Below are positions 32,025-44,444 of a stretch of 64,000 bases of DNA, one piece after another (position 1 is the stretch's first letter; every line of letters begins with the position of its first letter). The notes under the pieces are model-generated. The model did not search any database. It worked only from the letters and a program-made list of their open reading frames with translations, and had not been told where the DNA came from. Made by a program: the position numbers and the translations under genes. Location: the NCBI GenBank assembly GCA_040954595.2, contig CM082588.2, forward strand, positions 8,308,001 to 8,372,000. Reading direction: 5' to 3'. The stretch is from Balanoglossus misakiensis (taxonomy: Eukaryota > Hemichordata).

Positions 32025-35000
32025 TTATTGCTGATTGCAAAATTGGACCCGTTTCTTTTGTTGAGGGGGCTTTGTTTTCTCTTCCCGTGCCATTTTAGCC
32101 CAGGCATACTCCAGACCACACTCTTCTGCTTTGTTCATGTATTTCAGTGCATTGGCAGAGTCGCCTTTTGCTTGGTAAACTCTGGCAAGATAATAACATG
32201 CCCATGATATGTAGAATTGGTCACGGAGGGTGCTGATCAGATGGGAATATATTTCACATGCATCACTGTACTGTTTCAAGCGTGTGAGGGCAGCGGCCTT
32301 CCAGAGAGAAGCAACGGGATACAAACCACCTGCATATGCAACTGCTTTGTCGAAATACTCTATGGCTTCTAGCAGGCACTGACGATTGCTTTCTATCGGA
32401 TTGTGTTCGTATTTGGCCGCGTATGTGAGTCCTAGGTTCCACGCGAAAATTGGATAGTCTGGATCTTGTGCTGCAGCATTGTGAATAACTCGCAGTGCTT
32501 TTTCGAAGTCTGGAACACTGCTGTGGCAGTAATAAGAACGTGCATAATGCACCGCGAAATTGGATACAGGGGTTAATTTGAGTGCTTTCTGAATGAGTTG
32601 ACCTGCTTCTTCATAGCGACCTTCCTCAACTGACAGGTCACTTAAAACTGCCAAAGCATAGCTGTGATGGGCATTTTTCTTAAGAACTCTCTCAAGCAAA
32701 TGTCTTTCTTTTGCCATTATTTGTAAAGCTTCCTGACATTTTGAATCTATACAGACACGAGAACGTTTGTGTGAAAGAGATAATGCTTGCCAAAACAGCC
32801 AATCTGTTTGTTCTGGAAGTTCTACTAAAGCACGATCAAAGCTATCAATTCCCTCATCACGCGTTTTCTTGACAAAATAAGTCAGAGAGACACCCTTGTG
32901 AGCATATACATACGCTTTCTGTTTCCCTGACAATTTATCAAGTGACAAAGTTGCTATCAACTTAAGAGTTTCATCAACTCTGTCCATCTCACCCGACAAG
33001 AAATGAACCCATGCTTTATCTGCAAGAAGAACCAACTTATCACCAAGTGGACCATCGTCGTCACCATCACAGCTGTCCAGTTCTTTCTGGTTGTCGGTGA
33101 GGGCGTCATCAAACCACTTCAAAGCGGCGCTTGGATCTCTCTTGTCTTCTGATATCAGTTTGGACACGTACAGGTAACCTTTCATAGCTTTATGGGGAAC
33201 TGGAGAGAACGCCTGGTTGTGATATTTAAGGTTGTTGTCCGAAGATCTCTGTAAAATCTGAAGTACAAGAAATGGTGTTGTCCGAATCAGACTGTAAGAA
33301 CTACAGTACATGGAAAGTCATGTTACAGTGTGTCATGTGAAAACCCAGGTGCTTAACGCTTGTACAGATCCTATGTTGATATTTTATTGATTGTAATTAA
33401 GGTAGCTAAAAAAACGATAAGATCTCCCGATTTCACGTCATACGAGCGCTCACACTATGTTCGGGCCTATACCCCACTGACACATATACAGATAAAGAAA
33501 TCGCTTTATGTGTCAGTGGGGCATAGGGTCGAACTTGTCGTATGACGTGAAATCGGGAGATCGTCTATAAGCTACTGATTTATCGTTTATAGCCACCTTC
33601 CAATTAATAAAATACCTGTGTGTGAAAACATCAGACGATTGATGAAGAAAACTCTAATGATTGACAAATTTTTAAATATTTCACTTTAAATGATGCAAAA
33701 AGTGGATATTCAGCATGTTGCTTTTTATATTTCAATTTGCGTCATTATTAACATCTGAGAGGAATACACATTTCCTTGGTTTTCGTGACATTTCAACAAG
33801 TCAGATATAGCTGTTATGAAACGCTTTAAAATGTCATAAAGCTGTACTTCAAATGAAAATGCAAATAAATGTCCTCACCTCAAAACTGTTGTCACACAAT
33901 TCTTCGAGTTTCCAGGTAAAATGGCAGGGAAACCTCTGCAGTATTTCTTCATAGGACTTTGCTGTATGCTTCAATCCCATTATGTGTGTAACTGAAAATT
34001 ATATTGAATAGTAAAAACAAAGTTCGGGTTATAAACTGATTTTTACGATTTTAATTTTAAATTGAGATTGGTCTATTGAAATTAGCTTTTTTAATATGGT
34101 ATCAACATTTTAGGAGAGATCAATCGGTGAATGAAATATTAGTAAGCGCCAGAGCGTAAATTGTCTCCCAAAAGAAACTAAAGCAACCAAAATATCCGTC
34201 TTCAATATTGAGCGATTTCGTTCCTTCTGCTTTTTGAAGCGACATTCCCTTCGGAAAATCAGTTGAAATAATTTAGTTGTATAATAAATAATAAATTTCC
34301 CGGACCATGTTAAGTATAATCATTTTGCATGGAAGGTCAATTACAGGAAAAGGGGAAAAACAAAGTGAAAAAGGAAGTTTTTAGACCGAACTCTGAAATT
34401 CACTTTTGCTCCTGGACACAAGATTGTAATATAAAATAAATACGGCCTATAATCGAACTTTTGGGGAGAACATTTTGTTTATTTGGAGGAGATGATACAA
34501 CGGATGGATAGATATGTTGCAGATAGCTGCATTACCTTCGATGTTTTTGTCTACAGGTGGAGCAGTTGCACTTTTCGGTTCCTGAAGTTCATCGATAGTC
34601 TGACGTAACTGTCGGACGTTGTCTTTCAGCTTGGTAATTGTCGTGGTTAGTTTGGAACTTTGAGTTTCACTGCTTTCCAGCATTTCCTTCAGAAGCTCAC
34701 GTGACTGCTCACTTTCTTCACTTTTCCCCTTAAGGATCGTATATTCCATATTCTTGGATTGTAGTAGTTCTCGAATCTCCTTGATTTCGTTAAAGAGCGA
34801 AGTGATGACAGAGAGATAGTTGTCTGTCGAGACTGGTTCCAAAACACGAGCAGCTCCTTCTTTTGATAAAGAGTCCGCCAGAATCTTGTCCGATTCTTTG
34901 GTGCCAGTTTTCAAGATGTTGACGCCATTTTGATTGACCAATCTCTTTATTTCTGATGAAAATGCGATTCAACATTGTTTGCAAAATGTTATATATGATT

Positions 35001-38000
35001 GATATGAAGTAACCCCCTTTACAATTGGGTCGGAGGTCGTGAAATGCAAATAAATGGGCACTATCCATTTTACTTCACGCTCGATGTGCAAATCAATGGC
35101 AGACTAGTACACACCTATATTTAGAATCATACTTCAACAAGCAGCCAACTAAACCAAAACATTCCCTTTAGAACAAATTTCAGCAGCAAGCTTATTTGTT
35201 TTGATTAGTTGAATAGAGTATTGTTTATAAGATTTTTTTTTACAATTTTCAAAGGTATTTTGAATGAATCAGCATAAATATCTTCATTTTTAGTGTAAAT
35301 CACAAAATTCACCATTTTTGGCCAGTATTGTTTGGCCAACTTCCATGCCTAAATGTTTGTGAACACTGACCTTCTCTATCATATCTGAATGTCTCTCCCT
35401 CTGGTAAAGTGATCGAAGACAACTGTTGACTATCCAACATCAAACACCGTCTGATTCCAAGGACACCAAGAACTTCTGGCCGTTCATCCAACAACGAAGA
35501 CAGCTGTAGAGGGCGCTGTATTTTTATCAACAGTACGATTGGTGTCTGTGTGTCTCCCACATCAACATCTATCTCAGCTTCCAAAGTGCCGGAACCACCA
35601 AGTAGTTTTGATAAACCGATTCTGTTTTGGCGTGTGGCATAGACAGACCTGTCAGTCTCCACGGCAACAACTGCGCTCTTGTCATCTACATTCACAAACG
35701 ACGCAGAGAAAGGCTCAATAAATGATATGTATTCTCATAAAATTGTATTTTTCAACAATAATTTTTCTTCTGGTTGAATATTTAAGTGCCCATGAAAAAA
35801 AACCTGCACACTCATAGCCTGTCAGCTAGAAACAAAAGCAGTCACAGAAACACTCAACTTGAAAAATAATTCTTGCCGTACGCTGTCATCCATAAATAGT
35901 AGTTACCTTGTTTAGTCAACATCTTTCCAGGTTCTGTACACTTTTCTCCGCACAAACCACAGACCTCAGAAGATTTCACTTCCGGTACATAGCCTATAAT
36001 AATTAAAGTTACGAAATCGTCATGACATATATCGTTGAACGCATTTGCAATGTTAACATTGATCCATAAGAACGTGAGTGTACAATTGAAAAGTTTGACA
36101 AGGTGTCAGTTAGTGCAATGCATTCACATGAAATTCACATGAAATCACTTTGAAATGGGTATGAATACAGGAACTTGAAAGTACATGTACTCCGCTGAAA
36201 AAAAAACCCCATATAACACAGATACGAGTCTAGAACTGAAAATAACCAAAGGTTTCAGGTAAAATCCTTCAATTCAAACGAATACACAATGTTCGGCAAC
36301 ATCTAATAACTAAATTGTTAAACTATTAACTTGCCTTCCTTGATGTACTTCAATTCTGCCAGACATCGTTGATATCTCCATGTCTCTATGGTTGTCTTCA
36401 GGTTAACGTCAGATACATTGAGTTTCTGGAGCAATTCGGGTGTGATCATGTCTGCCTTAAACAGATCTCCCAGTATCCCTTGCCTGTAGTCACGCCATAG
36501 TCTCTCCACTGACTTTGATGTCTGGCATGTCAATACAACATTTACACTGCCCCGCTTGATTTCTTCGATTTGTAAGTTTCCAACACTGTTGAGATGGTCT
36601 TTGACTTTTGGTAAATCGTTTTCAGAGTTGCTGTTGTTGATTATCTCATTTTCGATGAGTTCAACCTGGTCTGGAGTCAAGGTTGGACCAGATACCTCCA
36701 GGCTTACTTCGATTTTCCCTAAAATAAGATCATTATATTAGATTCGTCAGTGTTTTCCATCTCTTTTCCGAAGTTACTGTTACTTTTTTCGAAATGCAGG
36801 TACACAATATGCAAAATACCGATTTTCGATTAGACCGAACAGAGCTACTCGCCAATAAGCGATTTTTTAAAATCGTGACAAGTTGCATCCATCCCTTCTC
36901 ATATTGTGATTCTTGAATGATGTTAACTTTAATAACCACTATCTGAATTCATCTTCTGAAACAAGAATCTCCATCCTCATGATAGTCCGGTATGCGAAGG
37001 TCTTCAGTTATAGAGGAGAACCATTTGATTTCTGGAAAGGGGGTGGAGTATGTCACCAGTTTTTTTCAGTCACTGTAGGCCTACAGCAGTTTTTTTCGAT
37101 TGTCTGTCTACCTTTTACTTCAAGGCACTGCAGAAGAAATTACATTTCCTCATCATCATCTACCAACAATTCTTCCTCCAAAAAAAACCATCCACCCCTA
37201 GAAATCAAATGCTTCTCCCCTATTTGATTAGTTGAAATGGCAGTCGATTATGCAACAGGATTTAGCATACCCAGCTTAGATTTGAGAGTGTCCTCATGCG
37301 TTTGTCCAGCACCAGGATTTTGTTGGCCACCTTCACCAGTTTTATTCAAATCACCACTTTCTGGTCTATTGTTACTGGGGAGATCTTCAACCTGATTTTC
37401 TTTTTCGCTTCTACCGGAATTGGAGACTCGTTGTCCTTGGTCACGAACTGTTTCCTTTTCCCCTAGGGACGGGTGTGAAAAACTCAATTTACTATCATAT
37501 TCACCCTAGTTGCACAAATGCTTCACAATTATATGGAGTCTGGTAAAACATTCAATTGCTTTTGTGTATTAAAATCCATTTTTGCAACAGTAAATCACTG
37601 AGAGACAAACATGTCGCTGTTAATATGTTAATATATTGTCATATTGTCATAACTGTATGTTGTCCAAAGCAACGTATACAGTGCGTGCAACATTCCCTCT
37701 ATCTATCGCTATTTACCTTTGGAAGGCTCTTCTGCAGGGTCATCGCATTCTGTAGGGCAAAATACACATTCCAACAGCTTGGTGTGATGGTCAGCAATAA
37801 CACCATTCTCAGCGGATATTTGTAGTGCCGTCTTTAGTTCTTGTGCAGCATTCTTTGCACGACCATATTCACTTAGGATATCCATGATAGCACATACCCA
37901 CTTTTCTTTTCCGCTGTCAAGACTTTCGCTCGGTCCCACGTCACAAGTTTGTACACCATTGGAGGGGAAGTGTTCCTTTAGGAATGTTGCCAGACCTGAT

Positions 38001-38983
38001 TGCTCTGGATGTAGTGTAGGAACACCAGCAGTGCAGGATAGAAGACCGAATATACCAAATGGGTCTCCTTTAGTTGTGCAATTTATCACGATGTCACACT
38101 GTTTCAAATCGTTCTTTAACTGGCTTATCGATGCGTTGTTTGGATACATGTGGATATTTAATCGATTGGACATTGTCATCCTCTCAAGCCTCTGTTGACA
38201 TTCCCCACATGGTTCAGAAGATACATATCCTCTTAACTTCCACTTGATTTGCGTAGAGAAATACTTGTATATGTCAGCAACTTTCCCCATGCCACGCGCG
38301 ACTGCTTCAAATTCTTCCAGGTCACGCAGTCCTGTTATGGTATGTACAGATAGGACATTGATGGTTTTACGTAAACTGGTTTTATTCACAGAAAGATTAC
38401 CGACGTCTTTCTTCATGCAGGGAATGTATGCAACGTGCTCCACTTGTGAGTTTAGCAAAGGCTGAATCTTCACCTCAAACTCTTCATATACTGATGGTCC
38501 AACGGACAGACTAACAGAGCACTTTTTTGCATATTCCAGCATTTCATCATCTTTGGCAGCCAAGTCTAAAGGATCTAGATTCATGTTTTCCGGTGTGTCA
38601 GAATAGACAGGAACAAAACTCGCAGTTGGAAAAACGTCTTCTTGAATACTCTTTGCTGTACTGGCAGTTCCATCCTTACAAGCAGTACCATATACGGTCG
38701 TAATTGGGTGATATTTCTTTAACTGTTGAAAATAGTGTTCGTGTAAAATTAACCAATCACTTGTCGGCTTTCCCTCTTTGATTGGGAGAATCAGCTCCAC
38801 TCCATGACGCCTTGCTTCTTCAACTTCTTTGTCAGAAGCCTGTAACGCCATGAAGTAAACCTGGTTGTTTCCATCAGCAAGATCGATGGCCAATTGTCTC
38901 TCAGTAAGACATGTTGCAATATTGCGACTTCTCGGCCACCACTCCTCTCCGACAACCAATACACGATTCTTCACCTTTGCCAT
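32025..38983 (-). CDS. Gene 3: GT-B-like / TRADD-N / coiled-coil / IFIT-like TPR protein (8 exons, 1332 aa)
   Basis: Exons: 38983-37717, 37462-37271, 36718-36335, 35993-35907, 35685-35371, 34952-34536, 33991-33879 and 33248-32025. GT-B half is class B: after about residue 155 it reads VGPSVYEEFEVKI and MKKDVGNLSVNK. GDPFGIFGLLSCTAGVP replaces the class A signature, again without EX7E. Exon 7 keeps only the downstream acceptor because the upstream AG has changed to AT. Before exon 8 a short local duplication has created two acceptors. The outer one (exon from 33291) leads to a stop, so the inner one at 33248 must be used, giving RSSDNNLKYH. The coiled-coil exon begins EIKR rather than EMKR. 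Confidence 0.8.
33401..33597. mobile_element. Intronic hairpin MITE, gene 3 copy
   Basis: The same intron and ends as in the other genes. Both arms are present with small changes: extra A residues after GGTAGCTAAA, and TATACAGAT in the loop. Confidence 0.75.
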
Positions 38984-41900
38984 TTCTAATTGAGAATAAA
39001 ATATGTTCGTGTTTATAGAGTTATCGGGGAATATTTCCACGGCTCGTCAAAAGAGGAATGCTATGGAAGGTACAATCATTATTATATTGCTGCAGACTCC
39101 TTGGCCTGCCACTCGGTGGACTGTCTGTCTCACTAAGCTCCGAGTGAGTGGTAATATATCGGATTCGCCGAAACAGTGGATGTTGTAATAGAAATACGTG
39201 TTGATACACGAAACACTGAAAACCCCAGCTTTTCTTAAATAAGGTAAATGAATAGCAACGGGCGAAGGAAACTATTTTGAGGTCTCCGTATTTTATAACA
39301 TTGCACTTTATAAGTCGCGTGTTCGTTTGTCTTAAATTCTACTATTAATAATTTTGTCAACCCATTTGGTTAGAATATGTATTGCATATGAACTGCCGTT
39401 GAACTCGTTGTTGCCAGCAAAATAAAACTGGCATTTTCTCCGGGTGATATGAATATGAGATAAAATAGTCCCTGCTGAAAGAGTGTTGAAGTGAAGACTT
39501 GTCTTTATTTTGAATTCGCGTTTCTATCAAGACCAATACTTAAAGAACTGAATTGATACATTGCAGTACTGTGCCTTGAAAAACTAGTCACCCGTATTTT
39601 TCATGAGTACATATGCAAATGACAATAACATGGAACTACTTTTTACTTGTAAACATTGAACGCCATGAATGCTAGAGCGGTGCATTATGACCAGTGAAAC
39701 GCGGTGATTTGATCATTATTTGGTTTATTGTTATTTGCTTGATCCTACCAACTCTCTTCAGTACAATAACATATTCAGTTGTCGACCTTAAAACAATGAA
39801 GGTTACTCGTTATCGCCAGTTTTATTGAATTGCGGATGCAATCTCGCGCTGGCGAATCTGAATAACTGACCCACGATGACCTCGTTTGCATACTAATGAC
39901 TACGTAACTTTGCTTAAAATCAGACAGTCGGCGGGTTGCTTATGACTGTCGCGTCAATCTACATGAAATCAAGATGAAACGATCGAAACTTTCAATTTTC
40001 GTCAATTTTCGAGACAATAATAATAACAGACTTTCATGCTATCTGCATACTTTTTGTGTGGACGGTACAGAAATGACTCGGTGCGTCAGTCCATATATTT
40101 TCACCGTAGAAAACAGTACCACGAGGAGTGCAAGAAAAGTGCTGACTCAGTATTGTCCACAAGGTTTTAGAAAATCTTATTAAAAAAGGTTGCATAGGAA
40201 CATCCAAGTTCTCTTTATTTTTGTTTTAAAAATTAATTGTTATAAAATACATTTTAAAAACAAGAAAATTACAATATTCTAAAATATGGAAAATTAAGCA
40301 TGCGGCGGCCATCCTAAGTAAAATCTTAAAAAATAAACATTTCTGTTCATCAGATTTTGGTAGATTTTTAATATGTTATTAAGGAGATTCAATATTACAG
40401 AAAACCGCTGAGAAACCTTTTGTTGCATTTTTAGGGTAAGGTCCTTTTATTTCATAAGTGCAGCCAACTATTAGGCCGAACGCAGTATTGTTGATTCAAA
40501 TCCATACTCTGGTTCATTCGAGGTCCCACCCCCTAAGCGACAATGCGTCATCGACCTCCTGTGCAAACAAGCAGAAAGAGGTCAGCGATATACACAAAAG
40601 GTTTCTCACTCAATTGTGGCATTCCAAAAGTGAAAGAACGTGAAGTGAAAAAAATGTCCAACACTCGACTGTCAAATAGTAAAGAATGGGAACATTTATG
40701 GTAGACTCAGGTCCAAGTCATAAGTATTACATTAGTAGCATTGCTCGTAATTCTGTCGATAAATTCACAGTGTCTACAACAAAATTGACGTCAAATATTT
40801 TGATTCAAAAGGTCAGCCGAGTTCAGACCAACCTCCCACAAACATAGACAGAGAAACTGTGCAGATCATGTTACTCATGAGGAAGCACAAAATTATATCA
40901 CTTTATACAAGTCTTAAACGACCTTAGATTCCAATTCCACATTTCAAACTCCAGAGTACGTGCCCCAGTATACTATTACCTGTGAACGTTTACCCAACCT
41001 TTTGAAATGTATTTCTAATTTCTTGAAGTCAGTCGATACACATGGCAGCTACATTTTCTGTACTGAAATCATATTGCACTCTCCCAACTTTAAAATTGTA
41101 AACGGCCTGGCCTTAAAAGTTTAGTTTCTCTTTTGCCGTCTCATTGTTCAGGTTAGCTGTTCCACCCGGGTGTGGTATGCTAATTCCCCGCAATCCCCCC
41201 CGGCGGAACAGCCGCGTTTCCACAGCTAGGTCCAGGTTAAAGAAAGTATACATTACCTGTGTGTTACTTACCTGTTGATTTCCACAGAATCGTGATTGGG
41301 TTTAATAGGACGTCCTCCCTTTGTGATTAAATGTGTCCAAGAGTGTCAGTCACATCAAGTGAACGCGAGAAATGTGATTCACAGGTGAACATATACCGTG
41401 TTGTTGACTCGTACAGATTGCGGAAAAGAACAGTTTAACAGCCAAAATCATGATAATAACTTTAGCGACGCCATTGGTGCCAAGCCCAGTTTGACCAAAA
41501 CGAGGCTGGTTGCCAGGTCGTTCGTGACATCACGGGTGACATTGTTTAGGCGTTTGGAGTCTTTTTTACAACAAGCGACTCGGACATGGGTGGGGGAGAT
41601 GAGCAAGGTAGAGAGGGTGGACTTTGACCGTGAGTTTCCCTTATTGTCTCCCCTTTGTGAATCTCCAAATAAGGAGATTTGATAGAAAATCTATAGGCCT
41701 ATGCAACTCTGTATGAATTATGATCACTGTTTACGTCTTTTTTGTGGGACATTTCATGTGAAGTATAGATCGATTCAATATATGAACTAATTGAATAAAT
41801 TTAAAACATAACGCTAACTGCGCAAGATAGTGGTTGTGATAATTTAATCTTGACCAACGATATTTATTTTACTTAAATCATAAACGATGTTTGTTTTACC

Positions 41901-42152
41901 AAAACAGGCTGCATAGATAAACTTAATAATAAGGATTTCATCCTATGGCTTGGGCACTTTCATTAAGAAGCTGCATTTGAAATATAAAACAAAATTAACA
42001 AACGTTGACAAAAGTTAAGGACCACAGCTAGATGAAATAAAATATTTTATCATAAAACCACCTTGCTATTATGTGTTTACCTAAACATTGATTCTGTCGC
42101 TCAGTTTTGTTTACAAAATCTCAATCAATTTGACATCAGAGCAGAACGTTTT

Positions 42153-42360
42153 TGTTGAGTTGTGGGGATCGCTCATGATGGAGGAGATAAAAGTCGGATT
42201 GAAAAGACAGCACACTGGAACTTTCTTTCAATATGGCCGGAGTAGTGATTAACATCCGGGGTACTTTATTTTACAAAACTGTACCTCTTGAGGGCGCAAT
42301 ACACAATGATTATACAACTGCTTTGCATTACAATGAGATCATTGAATATGTATGCCAACA
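42153..42360. mobile_element. 208-bp insertion with GTTTT target duplication
   Basis: Flanked by GTTTT at 42148-42152 and 42361-42365. The paralogous sites at 15678-15682 and 54729-54733 carry a single GTTTT and no insert. The ends are TGTTGAG and GCCAACA, a 5-bp terminal inverted match. There is no coding capacity. The class is unclear; it may be a short non-autonomous DNA element. Confidence 0.7.
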
Positions 42361-43877
42361 GTTTTCTATTCTGTGCCATTAAATTTTACAAATATCATCA
42401 CATAAACGTATAATCTTATGACTGTACAAGAAATGGTGTGGTATGAAAATTACATTACATTTGTATTTTTTTCAAATTGCCTCACTGTATGAAAGAAAAG
42501 TCAACACATCCCCTGAATATTTACCAGTATATATTTTGTTGTCCTAATATTTATGTTAAACGTTATACATGTATTTACAATTGGATGAAAGTTGCATGAG
42601 ACATGGCAGAATCTCTCAACAAGCTTTAATTATGTTATTTATTTTACATAAACAAATTATGCTAAACACTTAGTCTGCATCAATTAAACAATCATCCGTG
42701 TTTATATTGGCTGCCGCAAGATGTTGGGAAGGAAAATAGATGTTTAAATTTACTGTATTTTCGAGTCTCATATACCTACATATACCAAACCCTGGTCAGC
42801 TTAACTTGGTGAAATACCAAACATTCATTAGTACAGATTCTACATTAGGAAAATTACACAACAAAAGATACAGAGAATTAATTATTTGTTTTAAAATTAC
42901 ATGGCTATATGAAGAGAAAAGTCATTGAATTCGCCATACATCACACTGAATGTTTTATCACTAAAGAAGAAGTTCACATTTATTGTTTGTTGCCCAGACT
43001 GGACATCTTGAATAACTTGAAAGTTTCTACGCAAATAATTGCAATACAATAAACGTGACAAAAGAAATAAGACAATACACACTGTACCAAGCCTTAAAAT
43101 GAACCAATGAAAATCAAGACATTTACTCTGAAAACCAATCATATCAAACTGGCGTCAAAATAGGCAATCAAAATTGGTACTGCGACACTATAGTTTACAC
43201 CACAAGAAAACTGCTGATGGTAGCTATGATGATGTGTCACACGGAAAACTCAATATGTACATCACATTCTTTAGTTATCTGAAATGTTCAAATACTAGTA
43301 GTATGGTACAATGGGTATGACTGATCAAATACTTTACACTTGCGTGTCATTATTTTTTCAAACTTGAAAATCCCAAGTACCGCCAGCCATCGAAATAAAC
43401 TCACTGAATTGTAAACCACCGATCGTTCGTTGGTCAACAGCATGTAGATAGAAAAATGTACAACATGGCAAAGAACAGTAAGGGCTTACAAGAAGAGTAT
43501 GTGAATCTGCAGAGGGCGCTATTTTCTCCTGTACCCAAACTCAACAAGAGTGGACACAGCTTTACTTACAAATAAGTTGTGATACATTTTGTCATCTCTT
43601 GGTTCTTACATTTTGCTAAAATGAAATTTTCAAAGTAAAGTATGTACAATGTTTAAACAAATGCTTCATTCTAACAGATACAAAACAACAACAACAACAA
43701 CAAAAGTTGAACACATTCTACAACTGTACTGATACACGAGAAAACTATCTGCATATTGGCAAAATAAATCCAAAAGTAATGAACAGTGCAAACACAAAAA
43801 ACTAATTCAAATTCATCTCCTGTAGAGTAGACACGTGGTTATATGACACACAATGTATATATCCACACATACAATAT

Positions 43878-44141
43878 TTACTGTGTTATAAGGAAAGCCA
43901 AATAACAAATAGTAAATAATATATAACGCTTGGAAACATTGAAAGCTAGAATTGTCGGTTTCCAAGACAACTCCAAAACGTTGCTAACAGTCAAAATGAA
44001 CATTTCAGGAAACTTTTCTAAAATAAGACTTTTCACTGCAGAGTATGTAGTTGGTTGAAATGTGATGGAAGCAACCACAAGATCGTTACAAATAATTCTT
44101 AAAACACACGGTAACGACACATCCCTCCATTGTTGATTCAA
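43878..44141 (-). other. Open frame 3' of gene 4, paralogous to 16398-16664
   Basis: 87 codons with the core CNDLVVASITFQPTTYSAVK and SKRYILFTICYLAFLI. It stays open like the unit 2 copy, with a 3-bp indel difference, while the unit 3 and unit 5 copies carry stops at the SW position. No known family; coding status is uncertain. Confidence 0.25.
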
Positions 44142-44444
44142 AATGATGTATGCTCACTAATTTGACTAACCAAGCACAAACGTGTACATTATTGTGAACT
44201 TTCAACCTTTGAAGGGTGGGTGTCGGTTGATTGGAACGTACAACATTGATAACAAACATATTATTACTATGGACAAACAATATTAGGCAAAATCCCTGAA
44301 ATAACATTCCTTTTGCAGACGGAGGCTTGTAGTTGGTTAACATGCTTGAGGCTCCCAGGAAATCGTTGTTTGTTGGTATCCCTAGATTATTTATTTCGTC
44401 ACTGTCTAATTTGTAATTTTCTTTACTGCTGATTACAAGTTAAA

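Larger units (their letters stand above)
38984..44444. repeat. Intergenic duplicon between genes 3 and 4
   Basis: Collinear with the gene 1/2 and gene 4/5 spacers. It lacks the ~350-bp foldback insertion found upstream of genes 1 and 4. It holds a degenerate plus-strand frame at 39974-40183, a decayed palindrome (41155-41213), the 208-bp insertion (42153-42360), an empty TTTAA site (42625-42629) and a minus-strand frame at 43878-44141. No gene is firmly supported. Confidence 0.5.

Noticed and set aside
39026-39038. NF-kappaB-like GGGGAATATTTCC just upstream of genes 3, 4 and 5
   Set aside because: The half-site spacing is longer than the 10-bp consensus, and the motif is lost in genes 1 and 2; coincidence is likely.
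38984-39040. Upstream start for genes 3, 4 and 5 giving an extra 19 residues (beginning MEIFPDNS)
   Set aside because: The initiator would be GTG, the frame is not kept in genes 1 and 2, and the sequence ends in an acceptor-like TTCTCAATTAG just before a good ATG.
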